NCBI GenBank assembly: GCA_023386955.1
Contig: JAEWIS010000023.1
Span: 124,001-188,000, forward strand
From: Bacillota bacterium
Lineage (GTDB): Bacteria > Bacillota > Bacilli > Paenibacillales > NBRC-103111
DNA: 64,000 nucleotides
Direction: 5' to 3'
The stretch's first letter is position 1, and every line of letters begins with the position of its first letter. A program made the position numbers and the translations under genes. Below are positions 56,129 through 64,000 of this stretch, in pieces. The notes beneath the pieces were generated by a model. It did no database searches. It had not been told where the DNA came from and worked only from the letters and a program-made list of their open reading frames with translations.

Positions 56129-57930
56129 GCTCCCACCTCTTCCGCATATTTCTCAGCCTGCTTGCGGAACATGTCCGCGTACTTCCCGTTTAGTGCCATC
56201 AGCTGGTCGTGGGTGCCGGTTTCTATGACAGTGCCGTTCTCCAGCATATAAATCCGGTCGGCCAGCGTTGCCATGGACAAGCGGTGGGAGATAAAAAACA
56301 CCGGTTTGCCTTGACAGGCCGCCAGCATGCTTTGGTAAATCCCGTATTCCGCTACCGGGTCCAGGGCGCTGGAGGGTTCATCGAAAACCGCAATCTCAAA
56401 CTCCTTGGCAAAGGCTCTGGCCACCGCGATTTTCTGGTATTCCCCGCCGGAGAGAACGGCTCCGTCTTCGTCAAACTCCCGGGTCAGCACGGTGTCCATC
56501 CCCTTCGGCAGAGATGCCACTTTGTCGTAGACGCCGCTTTTCACAAGCGCATCCCGCACGCAATGGTAGTCCGCAGCCGTTACAGGCTGGCGCATCAGCA
56601 CATTTTCGGCCACCGTCATCGCAAAAATCCTGAAGTCCTGAAAAGCCGTCCCGAACAGGGCCCGGTAGGAGCCCAAGCGGTAATCCCGGATATCTCTCCC
56701 GTTCAGCAGCAGTTGGCCGTGATTAGGATCATACAAACGCATCAGCAGCTTGACCAGTGTGGTTTTGCCTGCACCGTTGTGGCCGACCAGAGCGATCTTC
56801 TCGCTGCCCTCAATGCGGATGCTGATGTCACGGAGCACGGGGGTGCTTGCTCCGGGGTAGGTGAAGCTGACCCGATTAAGCTCCAAGGATTGAACCGGCT
56901 TTGCGGGAGCAGGGCCTTCCGGATTATCCTTCATTTTGATTTCGTAGGAGAGGAAGCCCCGCAAATTTTCGATATACAGGCTGTTCTGGAACACCTTAAT
57001 CAGGCTTTCAGACAGTCCGATGAGAATCCAGCTTGCGCTGACCATGGCGCTGGTCAATACCGCAAATTCGCTGACCTCCAGGGTACGGGACACTATGGTC
57101 CGGTAGAGGCTGTACAAGAGCACCCCCTGGAAGATCACCAGGAACGTAAAGATGTTCTGCCAAAAGTGGACGCCGGCCACACGCGGGGCAAACCGCCGGA
57201 CAACGGTATTGATGCCGGAATATCCCTCTTCATAGGTCTTCTTCAGCACGCGAAAAATGCCGGACATCCGGATTTCCTTGGCATAATCTTGCAGGTAGAC
57301 CACCCGGTTGACGTAATCCAGCTTCCGCCGGTGGGAAACGCTTTCCTGGTCCCGTGCGTAAAGCAGGCGGTTATGCATGCTGCCGAACAGAAATTTGCCC
57401 ACAAACGGGGAGAGGACAAAAAGAATGACCCAATGGTCGATCATATACATGTTGACCATCACTCCGATACCGGCTATAACGGCGCAGACCGTATCCGCAG
57501 TCGTCTCCAGCACAGAGGAAACCCGGGTTTCCGTCTCCATGACGGCCATGGTATAGCGGTTGTAAAACTCCGCATCCTCGTAGCAGGCCAGCTCCACCTG
57601 CGCCGCCTTGTCATATAGCTGCCCATTCAGCTTCTCAAAAAGCAGAGCATCGATTTTCGGCTTATAGCTGGTTTCTACCCATTGCTCAAACCAGTTGCAG
57701 GTCCCGAAGAACAGAGCGCTTCCCGTAATGAAGAGGGCAATTTGGCCGAAGCTTTGGCCGGTTTCGATGGCATGGAGCACATATTTGACCAGTACAATAC
57801 TGTAAAACACCCATGCGGTATAGCCGATGGCCTTCAGGAGGAATTCTGCAGCGATCCGCCCCGGACAGATGCGGAAAACCAGCTTCAGGATAAAGAGGTT
57901 ATTGGGGAAAACCCCGCTTTGTTTGTTCAT
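56125..57930 (-). CDS. ABC exporter half-transporter (membrane domain fused to ATPase), gene 1
   Basis: 601 residues from the ATG at 57930 (AAGGAG 7 nt upstream); same length as its partner and related to it throughout (shared YEIKLY-free but common blocks such as VYLQDYAKEIR and LACYEDAEFYN). Walker A LVGHNGAGKTT, signature LSGGEYQKI, Walker B IAVFDEPSSALDP, switch His in FISHRLS. Both sites look catalytically intact. First gene of the exporter operon. Confidence 0.88.
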   Translation of the reverse strand: MNKQSGVFPNNLFILKLVFRICPGRIAAEFLLKAIGYTAWVFYSIVLVKYVLHAIETGQSFGQIALFITGSALFFGTCNWFEQWVETSYKPKIDALLFEKLNGQLYDKAAQVELACYEDAEFYNRYTMAVMETETRVSSVLETTADTVCAVIAGIGVMVNMYMIDHWVILFVLSPFVGKFLFGSMHNRLLYARDQESVSHRRKLDYVNRVVYLQDYAKEIRMSGIFRVLKKTYEEGYSGINTVVRRFAPRVAGVHFWQNIFTFLVIFQGVLLYSLYRTIVSRTLEVSEFAVLTSAMVSASWILIGLSESLIKVFQNSLYIENLRGFLSYEIKMKDNPEGPAPAKPVQSLELNRVSFTYPGASTPVLRDISIRIEGSEKIALVGHNGAGKTTLVKLLMRLYDPNHGQLLLNGRDIRDYRLGSYRALFGTAFQDFRIFAMTVAENVLMRQPVTAADYHCVRDALVKSGVYDKVASLPKGMDTVLTREFDEDGAVLSGGEYQKIAVARAFAKEFEIAVFDEPSSALDPVAEYGIYQSMLAACQGKPVFFISHRLSMATLADRIYMLENGTVIETGTHDQLMALNGKYADMFRKQAEKYAEEVGA

Positions 57931-58129
57931 GGCAAACTCCTTATATTGGAAATGAAGAAGAACATACATTCCCTATTGTGAACATTTTCCAATAAATAAT
58001 CAATGGGGAATTTTGTTGCCAACCAAATTATCCGCGGGCGGCTTGTCCGCTTAAGAAGGGAAAATTGCAGGCGGACGGCGGATGTGGTAAAACCGGTATA
58101 AAAGGTTTTAGAATATGGAGGTTTTGCCA

Positions 58130-58975
58130 ATGCCCTATTTCACATCCTTTCAATTAACGCCAGCCGCGGACCGGATCATCCGGGCGGACTGGTACCGTCC
58201 GTCCGGCGCTGCTTCCCGGGGGACTGTTCTGGTTGCCCACGGCTACAAGGGCTTCAAAAATTACGGGATGTTCCCCCGGATCGGGGAGCTTCTGTCTGTG
58301 GACTATGATGTGATTGTGTTTAATTTCAGCCATAACGGTGTGGGTGAGGAGCTGACGGAGTTTACGGAGCTGGAGAAGTTCGCCCGTAATACCTGTTCCC
58401 TGGAGCAGGAGGATCTGCTTGCTCTGGTGGAAGCTGTTAGAGGGGGCGTGCTGCCTGCTGATGACGGGAGCCAGCCGGAGGCGGGACGATTGTTTTTGCT
58501 GGGCCACAGCAAAGGCGGCGGGGGAGTCCTATTATTCGGGCTCGATCATGCGGAGCTGGTAGACGGGATTATCAGCTGGAATGGAATCGCCAGCTTCGAC
58601 CTTTATTCGGAAGAGGAGAAACGGATGATGCGGGTGGAGGGACGGGCTTTCACGGTGAATGCCCGGACCAAGCAGCAGATGCCTCTGGACCTGGTCATTC
58701 TAAAGGATCTGGAAGCCAATGCGGAGCGGTTCGATCTGGTTGGCCGGATCGGCAGTCTCCGTGTTCCTGCGGTGCTGATCCAGGGTGAGCGGGACGGCAA
58801 ACATCTGCTGGCCGGATCGGCCCGGTTGAAGGAGGCGCAGCCCGAACTGGAATGGCTGATGGTCCCCGGAGGGGATCACCGGTTCAACACCGTGCATCCC
58901 TACGAGGGGGATACGGAGGCTTTCCTGGAGGCAATCCGCCTCACGCGGCAGTGGCTGGAGGGGGATAGCAGATAG
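58130..58975 (+). CDS. Alpha/beta hydrolase (dienelactone hydrolase/esterase type)
   Basis: 281 residues from the ATG at 58130 (GGAGG 8 nt upstream). VLVAHGYKGFKNYGMFPRIG is the oxyanion-side strand and loop; the nucleophile elbow is LLGHSKGGG (Ser); acid Asp probably in LIQGERDGKH; catalytic His in GGDHRFN. Cytosolic; substrate unknown. Confidence 0.85.
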   Translation: MPYFTSFQLTPAADRIIRADWYRPSGAASRGTVLVAHGYKGFKNYGMFPRIGELLSVDYDVIVFNFSHNGVGEELTEFTELEKFARNTCSLEQEDLLALVEAVRGGVLPADDGSQPEAGRLFLLGHSKGGGGVLLFGLDHAELVDGIISWNGIASFDLYSEEEKRMMRVEGRAFTVNARTKQQMPLDLVILKDLEANAERFDLVGRIGSLRVPAVLIQGERDGKHLLAGSARLKEAQPELEWLMVPGGDHRFNTVHPYEGDTEAFLEAIRLTRQWLEGDSR

Positions 58976-59002
58976 CGTGCGGAAGGGAGCATGTGGTTTC
59001 AG

Positions 59003-59197
59003 GATAGCGGAAGCGGATTTCCGCTATTGCGTTCATGCCGGCACCTGTTGAAGGAATAACGGAATCGGGTTTCCGTTATTCCCTGCTTCCTCGCTGATTC
59101 AGAATAGAACCTTAGTAAATAGCGGAAACGGTCTGCCCTTATCACGCCTGGTTAGCCGGTTCCGGGTGGAATAACGGAAAAATGCTTCCGTTATTGG
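59003..59197. repeat. Intergenic repeat family C, four units
   Basis: AGCGGAA/TTCCGCT and AACGGAA/TTCCGTT hairpins at 59003-59030, 59053-59082, 59118-59142 (degenerate right arm) and 59168-59197. The two versions alternate, about 50 bp apart. Same family as 36.4-36.6 kb. Confidence 0.8.
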
Positions 59198-59222
59198 GGC
59201 TTGAAACCCTTTCCAAAAACGG

Positions 59223-59251
59223 TTGACAGCTGTAGGCAGTCTTGGTAAAAT
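59223..59251 (+). promoter_or_regulatory. tRNA-Val promoter
   Basis: TTGACA (59223-59228), 17 nt, TAAAAT (59246-59251), 24 nt ahead of the tRNA. Confidence 0.8.
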
Positions 59252-59274
59252 TCAATTACCATAACATTGCATAT

Positions 59275-59347
59275 GACTTGCTAGCTCAGCTGGGAGAGCA
59301 CCATCTTGACAGGGTGGGGGTCAGTGGTTCGAGCCCACTGCAGGTCA
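59275..59347 (+). tRNA. tRNA-Val (anticodon GAC)
   Basis: 73 nt. Acceptor GACTTGC pairs with GCAGGTC (one G-T pair); D arm GCTC/GAGC; anticodon stem CCATC/GGTGG with loop TTGACAG (GAC); T arm AGTGG/CCACT with TTCGAGC. Discriminator A; CCA is not encoded. Confidence 0.93.
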
Positions 59348-59357
59348 CTATAGATAT

Positions 59358-59407
59358 GGAAAGGGTTTGATGGGTTCCTCAACAGGAGGAAACATCAGAC
59401 CCTTTTT
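59358..59407 (+). terminator. tRNA-Val terminator
   Basis: GAAAGGGTTTGATG and TTCCTC pair with GGAGGAA, CATCA and ACCCTTTTT. Confidence 0.85.
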
Positions 59408-59513
59408 CCTTGGGATTTGACCCAAGATGTGACATTATGTTCACAATTGCTTCAGATGATGCAGGATTGCATGGAATGGGGTAAAATAGAGGTATCCAAG
59501 GAGGCGTATATGT

Positions 59514-59678
59514 ATGAAAACCCATAATTGTTGCGGAGACGGCATTGCCTGCGATATTCCCGTAGAGCTGCCGGAGGATTACATGGACACCTTGTACCAG
59601 ATGTATGTAAAGGATTGTGAGAAGGAAGGCAAGGAGCCGCAAACCAAAGCCCAGTGGCTGGAAAACATAAGCGCGTAA
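59514..59678 (+). CDS. Small Cys-containing hypothetical protein
   Basis: 54 residues; MKTHNCCGDGIACDIPVELP opens it and QTKAQWLENISA closes it. AAGGAGG lies 9 nt before ATG and an intrinsic terminator follows, so it is a complete small gene. Cys at 6, 7, 13 and 34 could bind metal; the rest is acidic and helical. Function unknown. Confidence 0.7.
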   Translation: MKTHNCCGDGIACDIPVELPEDYMDTLYQMYVKDCEKEGKEPQTKAQWLENISA

Positions 59679-59687
59679 GTTGCAAGG

Positions 59688-59711
59688 GGCAGCCCGAAAG
59701 GGCTGCCTTTT
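59688..59711 (+). terminator. Intrinsic terminator
   Basis: GGCAGCCC, loop GAAA, GGGCTGCC, then TTTT. Confidence 0.9.
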
Positions 59712-59767
59712 GTATGAGCGCCGCGGACAGCCCGGAGGGGGCGCGCAAGAAGGAGCATAGCAAATCC

Positions 59768-61630
59768 ATGATCAAGTATGATCTGCCCATCACGAAGAAT
59801 CCGCTCCGTACCCGAGCGGATGTCCAGGAGGCGGTCCGGCAGCTGACGGAGCCGCTGAAGCCCTATTACAGCAAGGGCGGAGCCTTGCTCCGGCTCGGCA
59901 ATACGGGAGCGGTATACGAGGAACGGACCGCTCAGATGGAGGCATTTGCCCGTCCGTTGTGGGGGCTTGTGCCTCTGGCAGTCGGCGGCGGGGATTCCGA
60001 CCTGTGGCATACATATGTGGAAGGCATCCGCCATGGCACCGACCCGGAGCATGAGGAATACTGGGGGGATACCGGCCATGTGGATCAGCGTTTTGTGGAA
60101 ATGGCGGCCATCGGTCTGGCCTTGTGTCTGTGCCCGGACCGGATTTGGGGACCGCTGACGGAGAAGGAACGGGACAATCTCACCCGGTGGCTCCTCCAGA
60201 TCAAACGGTTCGATCTGCCGCCGAACAACTGGCGGTTCTTCATTGTGTTGGCGAATCTCGGCCTGAAACGGGCGGGAGGCGAATACAGCCAGGAATCCGT
60301 AGACGGGGCGCTTGCGCTTCTGGATACCTTTTATTTGGGGGATGGCTGGTACTCCGACGGGGCCACGGATCAACGGGATTATTACGTACCGTTTGCCATG
60401 CATTTTTATGGCCTGATCTATGCCGGCATGATGGACAAGGAGGATCCGGAGCGGTGCCAAGTATATAAGGATAGAGCCGCACAGTTTGCCCGGGATTTCA
60501 TCTATTGGTTTGCAGAGGATGGGTCCGCCTTGGCGTATGGCCGCAGTCTGACTTACCGCTTCGCACAAGCAGGCTTCTGGGGGGCCTTGGCTTACGCGGG
60601 GGTGGACGTGCTTGATTGGGGCGTTGTGAAGGGGCTCCTGCTGCGCAATCTGCGCTGGTGGTTCCAGCAGCCCATCTTTACTCCCGACGGCGTGCTGTCT
60701 ATCGGGTATGCTTACCCCAATCTGATTATGGCCGAGGGCTATAATGCGCCGGGGTCCCCGTATTGGGCCTTTAAGGCATTTTTGCCGCTGGCTTTGGGGG
60801 AAGAGCATCCGTTATGGCAGGCGGAGGAAAAGCCGCTTCCCGCTCTTGCTCCTCTGTCTGTGCAAAAGCACGCCCGGATGCTGGTCAGCCATACCGGCAA
60901 TCATGTGACAGCTCTGACCTCAGGCCAATACGCCGGATTCCAGCCTGCCCATACCTCTGCCAAATACGCCAAGTTCGCTTATTCCAATGCTTTTGCTTTC
61001 AGCGTGCCCAAAGGACATACGGGATTAGGCCAAGGTGCATATGACTCCATGCTTGCGTTAAGTGAGGGGGATGACTGGTATAAGGTCCGGCAAAGATGCG
61101 AGGAAGTCCGTGTGGAGGACAAATGGATCTACTCCCGCTGGAAGCCGTGGTCCGATGTGACGGTGGAAACCTGGCTGATTCCCGCAGGTAATTGGCATAT
61201 CCGGGTACACCGGCTGTTGAATGGCCGGGATCTGACTGGTGCAGAGGGAGGTTTTGCCATTAGGTGGGAGGACCGTGTGGCGGAGGAGGCAGGCCGGAAG
61301 CTGCTCACCGAAGCTCATGATGCAGTGGCTTCCTTCAGCTGGGGAGTTAGCGGTATTGTAGATCTCCGGGGCGCGCGTACAGCGGAGATTATTCCCTGTG
61401 AGGCCAATACCAACCTGATGTTTCCGCGTACAGTGCTGCCTACTCTCCATGGTACTTACCCGAAGGGCGAGCATTGGTTAGCTGCTGCCGTTCTGGGTAC
61501 ACCGGACGAAGGGGAAGGGCAAGCCTCCTGGAGCACACCTCCGGTTTTCCGGGAAAACGGGGATGGCTATCAGGTTTTGGATCGGGAGAACGGGACGGTT
61601 CTGTGGAGCTTTTCCACTAATTCCCGCTGA
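59768..61630 (+). CDS. DUF2264-family protein
   Basis: 620 residues from the ATG at 59768 (AAGGAG 12 nt upstream). DUF2264 features: WGLVPLAVGGGDSDLWHTYV, PPNNWRFFIVLANLGLKR, the alpha/alpha-toroid pattern FYLGDGWYSDGATDQRDYY and a beta-rich second half. The family is often beside pectin or uronate catabolism genes and may act on oligosaccharides. Cytosolic, no signal peptide. An upstream ATG at 59714 lies next to the previous terminator and lacks a ribosome binding site. Confidence 0.87.
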   Translation: MIKYDLPITKNPLRTRADVQEAVRQLTEPLKPYYSKGGALLRLGNTGAVYEERTAQMEAFARPLWGLVPLAVGGGDSDLWHTYVEGIRHGTDPEHEEYWGDTGHVDQRFVEMAAIGLALCLCPDRIWGPLTEKERDNLTRWLLQIKRFDLPPNNWRFFIVLANLGLKRAGGEYSQESVDGALALLDTFYLGDGWYSDGATDQRDYYVPFAMHFYGLIYAGMMDKEDPERCQVYKDRAAQFARDFIYWFAEDGSALAYGRSLTYRFAQAGFWGALAYAGVDVLDWGVVKGLLLRNLRWWFQQPIFTPDGVLSIGYAYPNLIMAEGYNAPGSPYWAFKAFLPLALGEEHPLWQAEEKPLPALAPLSVQKHARMLVSHTGNHVTALTSGQYAGFQPAHTSAKYAKFAYSNAFAFSVPKGHTGLGQGAYDSMLALSEGDDWYKVRQRCEEVRVEDKWIYSRWKPWSDVTVETWLIPAGNWHIRVHRLLNGRDLTGAEGGFAIRWEDRVAEEAGRKLLTEAHDAVASFSWGVSGIVDLRGARTAEIIPCEANTNLMFPRTVLPTLHGTYPKGEHWLAAAVLGTPDEGEGQASWSTPPVFRENGDGYQVLDRENGTVLWSFSTNSR

Positions 61631-61727
61631 CTGCAAACCCCACCTCCTGCTAGAATGGATGAGTATGGTTGTGAAGGATACGGCTTATCCGGCAGGAGGC
61701 CGAAAGCAGAAGGAGTGCGCAAGCAGT

Positions 61728-62072
61728 ATGAGCGGGAATGGAAAGCAGGAGCAATTGAAGGTGGCGACAGCACAGATCACACCGGAGGGTATATTGTTTA
61801 GGGACAGATACTATACCTGCCGATTGGCTCTCCGGTACAACTGGTACGAGCAGGCGCGGGTGAGAGGCGCTTGGGAGATCAGGATATTGTTTCATCCGGA
61901 GGATGATCAGCCGGAGGCCGTCTACATAGATTCGGAGCATTTTGAGGAGGAGCGGGTATGCCAGTTTATCGGCATACCCATGGAGCCATCCGAAACGGCC
62001 GCCTACCAGGCGAAGCTGCGGAAGCTGGGGGATGAACGGAGAATGCTTTACGGCAACAGGCCGCTTTTTTGA
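61728..62072 (+). CDS. Mu/TnsB-type transposase C-terminal domain-like protein (fragment or domesticated)
   Basis: 114 residues. QITPEGILFRDRYYTCRLAL, then WYEQARVRGAWEIRILFHPE and AVYID, follow the pattern of the C-terminal beta-barrel of Mu-type transposases (V-x-GI-F---YY-C--A--E-WF--AR--G-W-V-V-YDP----IYV). The DDE catalytic domain is absent. AAGGAG lies 12 nt before the ATG chosen. It is either the leftover end of a transposase or a domesticated domain. Confidence 0.5.
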   Translation: MSGNGKQEQLKVATAQITPEGILFRDRYYTCRLALRYNWYEQARVRGAWEIRILFHPEDDQPEAVYIDSEHFEEERVCQFIGIPMEPSETAAYQAKLRKLGDERRMLYGNRPLF

Positions 62073-62258
62073 TCGGCCCAAGAATCCCCTTTACACCCTT
62101 GTACCCTTTGTGAAGGCTTCGAGCCATCTTAAGGGGGACGGGGTGTTTTTGTGCTGGCCTTTAAGCCTTCACACAGGTTTAACCCTTCCGGGACGCGGGA
62201 ATAGTGGATAAGGTCGGGGTTTCCCCACATGAAACCACACCGGAAAGGAGCGTACCGC

Positions 62259-63500
62259 ATGAAGCTGTTAGCTAATTCCCGCCGTATTCCGGAGATTCTG
62301 ATGGTCCCAGTTTTGGGATTGGCCTTGTACTTGCGTCTGCATTTTCTGCGAAATGGTCAATTGGAGCCGTTGGAGTGGGATCAGCTGAATTACACCAAGA
62401 TGGCTCTGCAATGGTTGGAGACAGGCGTTTACGCCTATCGGGATACGGTCCCCAATACCTTGGTAACACCGGGGTTTCCTGCATTTCTCGCACTGATGTT
62501 TCGGATGTTCGGGTATGAGCAGCCGGAAAATACGCTGATGCTGGTTAGAGAGCTTCAATGCTTTATTGCGTTGATTGCCATCTGGTTCATATTCCGCACA
62601 GGCAGCAGGCTGTTTACGCCGGGGGCGGGACTGCTGGCCGCACTTTTTGCAGCCATTTATCCCTCTTACGTCTGGTCCGCCTCGCTAATTTTGACGGAGG
62701 TCATTTTTCTTTCGTCGTTTTCCGTGCTGCTATTCCTGCAGGTGCAGATCATCCAGGAAAACCGGGGGATAGACCATATTTTGGCGGGGGCGGCGCTGGC
62801 TGTGACGGTGCTGATCCGTCCCAATGTGCTGCCTTTGGCGGTAGTACCTTACCTGTTTTTGTGGATCAAAAATCGGAGTCTTCCCTGGGCCATGATTCTT
62901 CGTGGCGCTATCTCCTTCGGCATTCTCATGCTTCCCTGGTGGGTGCGAAACTGGGTCACCTTCCATGAGTTTATCCCTATCGCCAAGGGTGAAGCGGGCA
63001 ATCCGTTTCTGGGCGGAACAGATCCTTACTTCCGGGGAACCATCGACTGGGAAACCATCGGGGAAGAGGGACAGTTCCAGGAGGGCCTAAGGAGAATACG
63101 GGAGGGGCTAATCCAGGACCCGCTGCTGTGGATCGGGTGGTTTACAGTGGGCAAGTTCCACGTGTTCTTCCGGACACTCTGGGTGGGCTCCTATCCCTTC
63201 TCTGTACCGGAGTGGTACTTCTACCTGCTCAATAAGCTGCACTTCGTATTGGTGTATTCCGGGTTGGCTGTGCTGCCGGTGATGGCGCTGCGGGGCAGGG
63301 GGGCTTACGGGTATCTGCTGGCCGGTTTGGCGGTATTTTGGGGGGTGCATCAAGTGTTTATTCCGGTGGACCGCTACTTGTACGGGATGCTTCCTTTCCT
63401 AATGCTGGGGGTAGCTGGAGCAGCCGCCCAGTTAACTGCCGCCGTTGCGGCTCGCGGCAGGCTGTTATGGCCCACCTTGAGACGGACCGCCCAGGAGTAG
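62259..63500 (+). CDS. GT39/ArnT-like membrane glycosyltransferase
   Basis: 413 residues from the ATG at 62259 (AAAGGAG 9 nt upstream). About ten membrane helices. The early loop has EPLEWDQLNYTKMALQWLET, where acidic residues in the first periplasmic loop match GT-C catalytic Asp/Glu, and PGFPAFLALMFRMFG follows. It probably moves a sugar from a polyprenyl-phosphate donor to a surface acceptor. Acceptor unknown. A terminator shared with the CBS gene follows. Confidence 0.8.
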   Translation: MKLLANSRRIPEILMVPVLGLALYLRLHFLRNGQLEPLEWDQLNYTKMALQWLETGVYAYRDTVPNTLVTPGFPAFLALMFRMFGYEQPENTLMLVRELQCFIALIAIWFIFRTGSRLFTPGAGLLAALFAAIYPSYVWSASLILTEVIFLSSFSVLLFLQVQIIQENRGIDHILAGAALAVTVLIRPNVLPLAVVPYLFLWIKNRSLPWAMILRGAISFGILMLPWWVRNWVTFHEFIPIAKGEAGNPFLGGTDPYFRGTIDWETIGEEGQFQEGLRRIREGLIQDPLLWIGWFTVGKFHVFFRTLWVGSYPFSVPEWYFYLLNKLHFVLVYSGLAVLPVMALRGRGAYGYLLAGLAVFWGVHQVFIPVDRYLYGMLPFLMLGVAGAAAQLTAAVAARGRLLWPTLRRTAQE

Positions 63501-63512
63501 TTTTTCCTATAT

Positions 63513-63559
63513 AAAAAGCCACCCCCGCTCCGGATGCCGGAGGACTGGGGATGGCTTTT
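63513..63559. terminator. Bidirectional terminator
   Basis: AAAAAGCCA, CCCC and CTCCGG pair with CCGGAG, GGGG and TGGCTTTT; convergent genes flank it. Confidence 0.8.
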
Positions 63560-63583
63560 GTTGCTTTTTTCAAGCATACATCG

Positions 63584-64000
63584 TTATTTTACACTGTTGT
63601 TCAAAAGGCTTTTGGCTGAATACTCAATAATCTCGCCGCGCCGCACAATCCCGATAAAAATTCCGTTGTCATCCACAACGGGAACGAAGTTCTGGACCTT
63701 GGCCAGGCGAAGCAGATCCTCCATATTGGAATCGATCCGCACGGTTTCATGCTTGGTGCGCAGCGGCACATCGTCCAGGGTGAAGTGGTGGGCGGTTTCG
63801 AAGTTCAGGTCTTGCTTGGATTTGAAGAACCAAAGCAGGTCACCCTCTGTCACTGTACCGGCATAAGCACCGTTTTCCTTGAGAATCGGCACAGCGGTAT
63901 AGCGGTGGAATTCCATCTTCTCCAACGTCTGGCGGAGGGTGGAGTGGGTGGACAAACAGACGACCTCCTGCTTAGGCAAAAGAAAAAAAGCAATATTCAT
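63584..64000 (-). CDS. CBS-domain-pair protein
   Basis: 138 residues; the ATG is the last three bases of the window. Two CBS motifs: about 15-60 (STLRQTLEKMEFHRYTAVPI, VTEGDLLWFF) and about 75-130 (DSNMEDLLRLAKVQNFVPVV, GIVRRGEIIEY). Such stand-alone pairs bind adenine nucleotides or c-di-AMP and regulate partners. The N-terminus looks complete. Confidence 0.85.
   Translation of the reverse strand: MNIAFFLLPKQEVVCLSTHSTLRQTLEKMEFHRYTAVPILKENGAYAGTVTEGDLLWFFKSKQDLNFETAHHFTLDDVPLRTKHETVRIDSNMEDLLRLAKVQNFVPVVDDNGIFIGIVRRGEIIEYSAKSLLNNSVK

Noticed and set aside
56209..57618. 469-codon plus-strand frame opposite the first ABC exporter gene
   Set aside because: Antisense to an intact ABC gene with all motifs; no ribosome binding site.
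54006..57930. A RiPP cluster around the two ABC exporters
   Set aside because: No LanM/LanB, radical SAM, protease or leader peptide gene is adjacent; the small genes are reported, but the cluster claim is not supported.

Overview
The window looks like chromosomal DNA of a Paenibacillus-type, endospore-forming Bacillota. The evidence is a gerA-type germinant receptor operon, a BclA/NTTRR-like collagen protein of spore surfaces, two giant secreted proteins with triple SLH anchors, many family-1 sugar-type ABC genes without their own ATPase, strong AGGAGG ribosome binding sites with frequent TTG/GTG starts, and dense short intergenic repeats. No prophage, plasmid origin, CRISPR array or intact insertion sequence is visible; the only mobile-element trace is a short Mu/TnsB-like C-terminal fragment.

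Layout. 0-10.7 kb is a candidate glycerophosphodiester / glycerol-3-phosphate locus: an SLH-anchored glycerophosphodiester phosphodiesterase, a GlpP antiterminator, a leader hairpin-terminator, a HAD-IIA phosphatase and a UgpB/UgpA/UgpE-like ABC importer. 10.8-13.5 kb holds an APC amino-acid permease and an MFS transporter. 13.9-24.2 kb is a surface polysaccharide region: a stalk-domain protein, a 2146-residue SLH alginate-lyase-like protein, a beta-helix protein and an IolB-like isomerase. 24.3-27.7 kb is a degraded patch: a tiny membrane protein, a helicase 3' remnant, an RCC1-repeat protein and a frameshifted S41 peptidase.

27.6-34.2 kb is the most striking part: a carotenoid operon (two CrtN/CrtI-type desaturases, a CrtM/CrtB synthase and a B12-binding MerR regulator of the CarH type) divergent from a photolyase gene. 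The intergenic region contains tandem 11-bp direct repeats in strict register, overlapping both predicted promoters. The sequence therefore carries sensor, operator and outputs of a predicted B12-dependent light switch coupling pigment synthesis and DNA photorepair.

34.2-41.6 kb carries a GH105 hydrolase with a divergent AraC regulator, YbaK, a GNAT acetyltransferase, a 2-hydroxyacid dehydrogenase and the collagen-like protein. 41.7-47.5 kb has tRNA-Leu, a predicted metal-linked permease/YcgQ/CobW block, YebC and RNase H. 47.6-51.7 kb is the gerA-gerC-gerB operon. 51.7-59 kb holds DUF2500, a secreted protein, a CadC-like ArsR sensor, two ABC exporter half-transporters followed by two overlooked small genes, and an alpha/beta hydrolase. 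59-64 kb has tRNA-Val with a clear promoter and terminator, a small Cys-containing protein, a DUF2264 protein, the transposase-like fragment, a GT39-like membrane protein and a CBS-pair protein. Imperfect palindromic repeats of at least three sequence families fill the larger intergenic spaces.

All functional names come from reading the translations and motifs; no database search was run.
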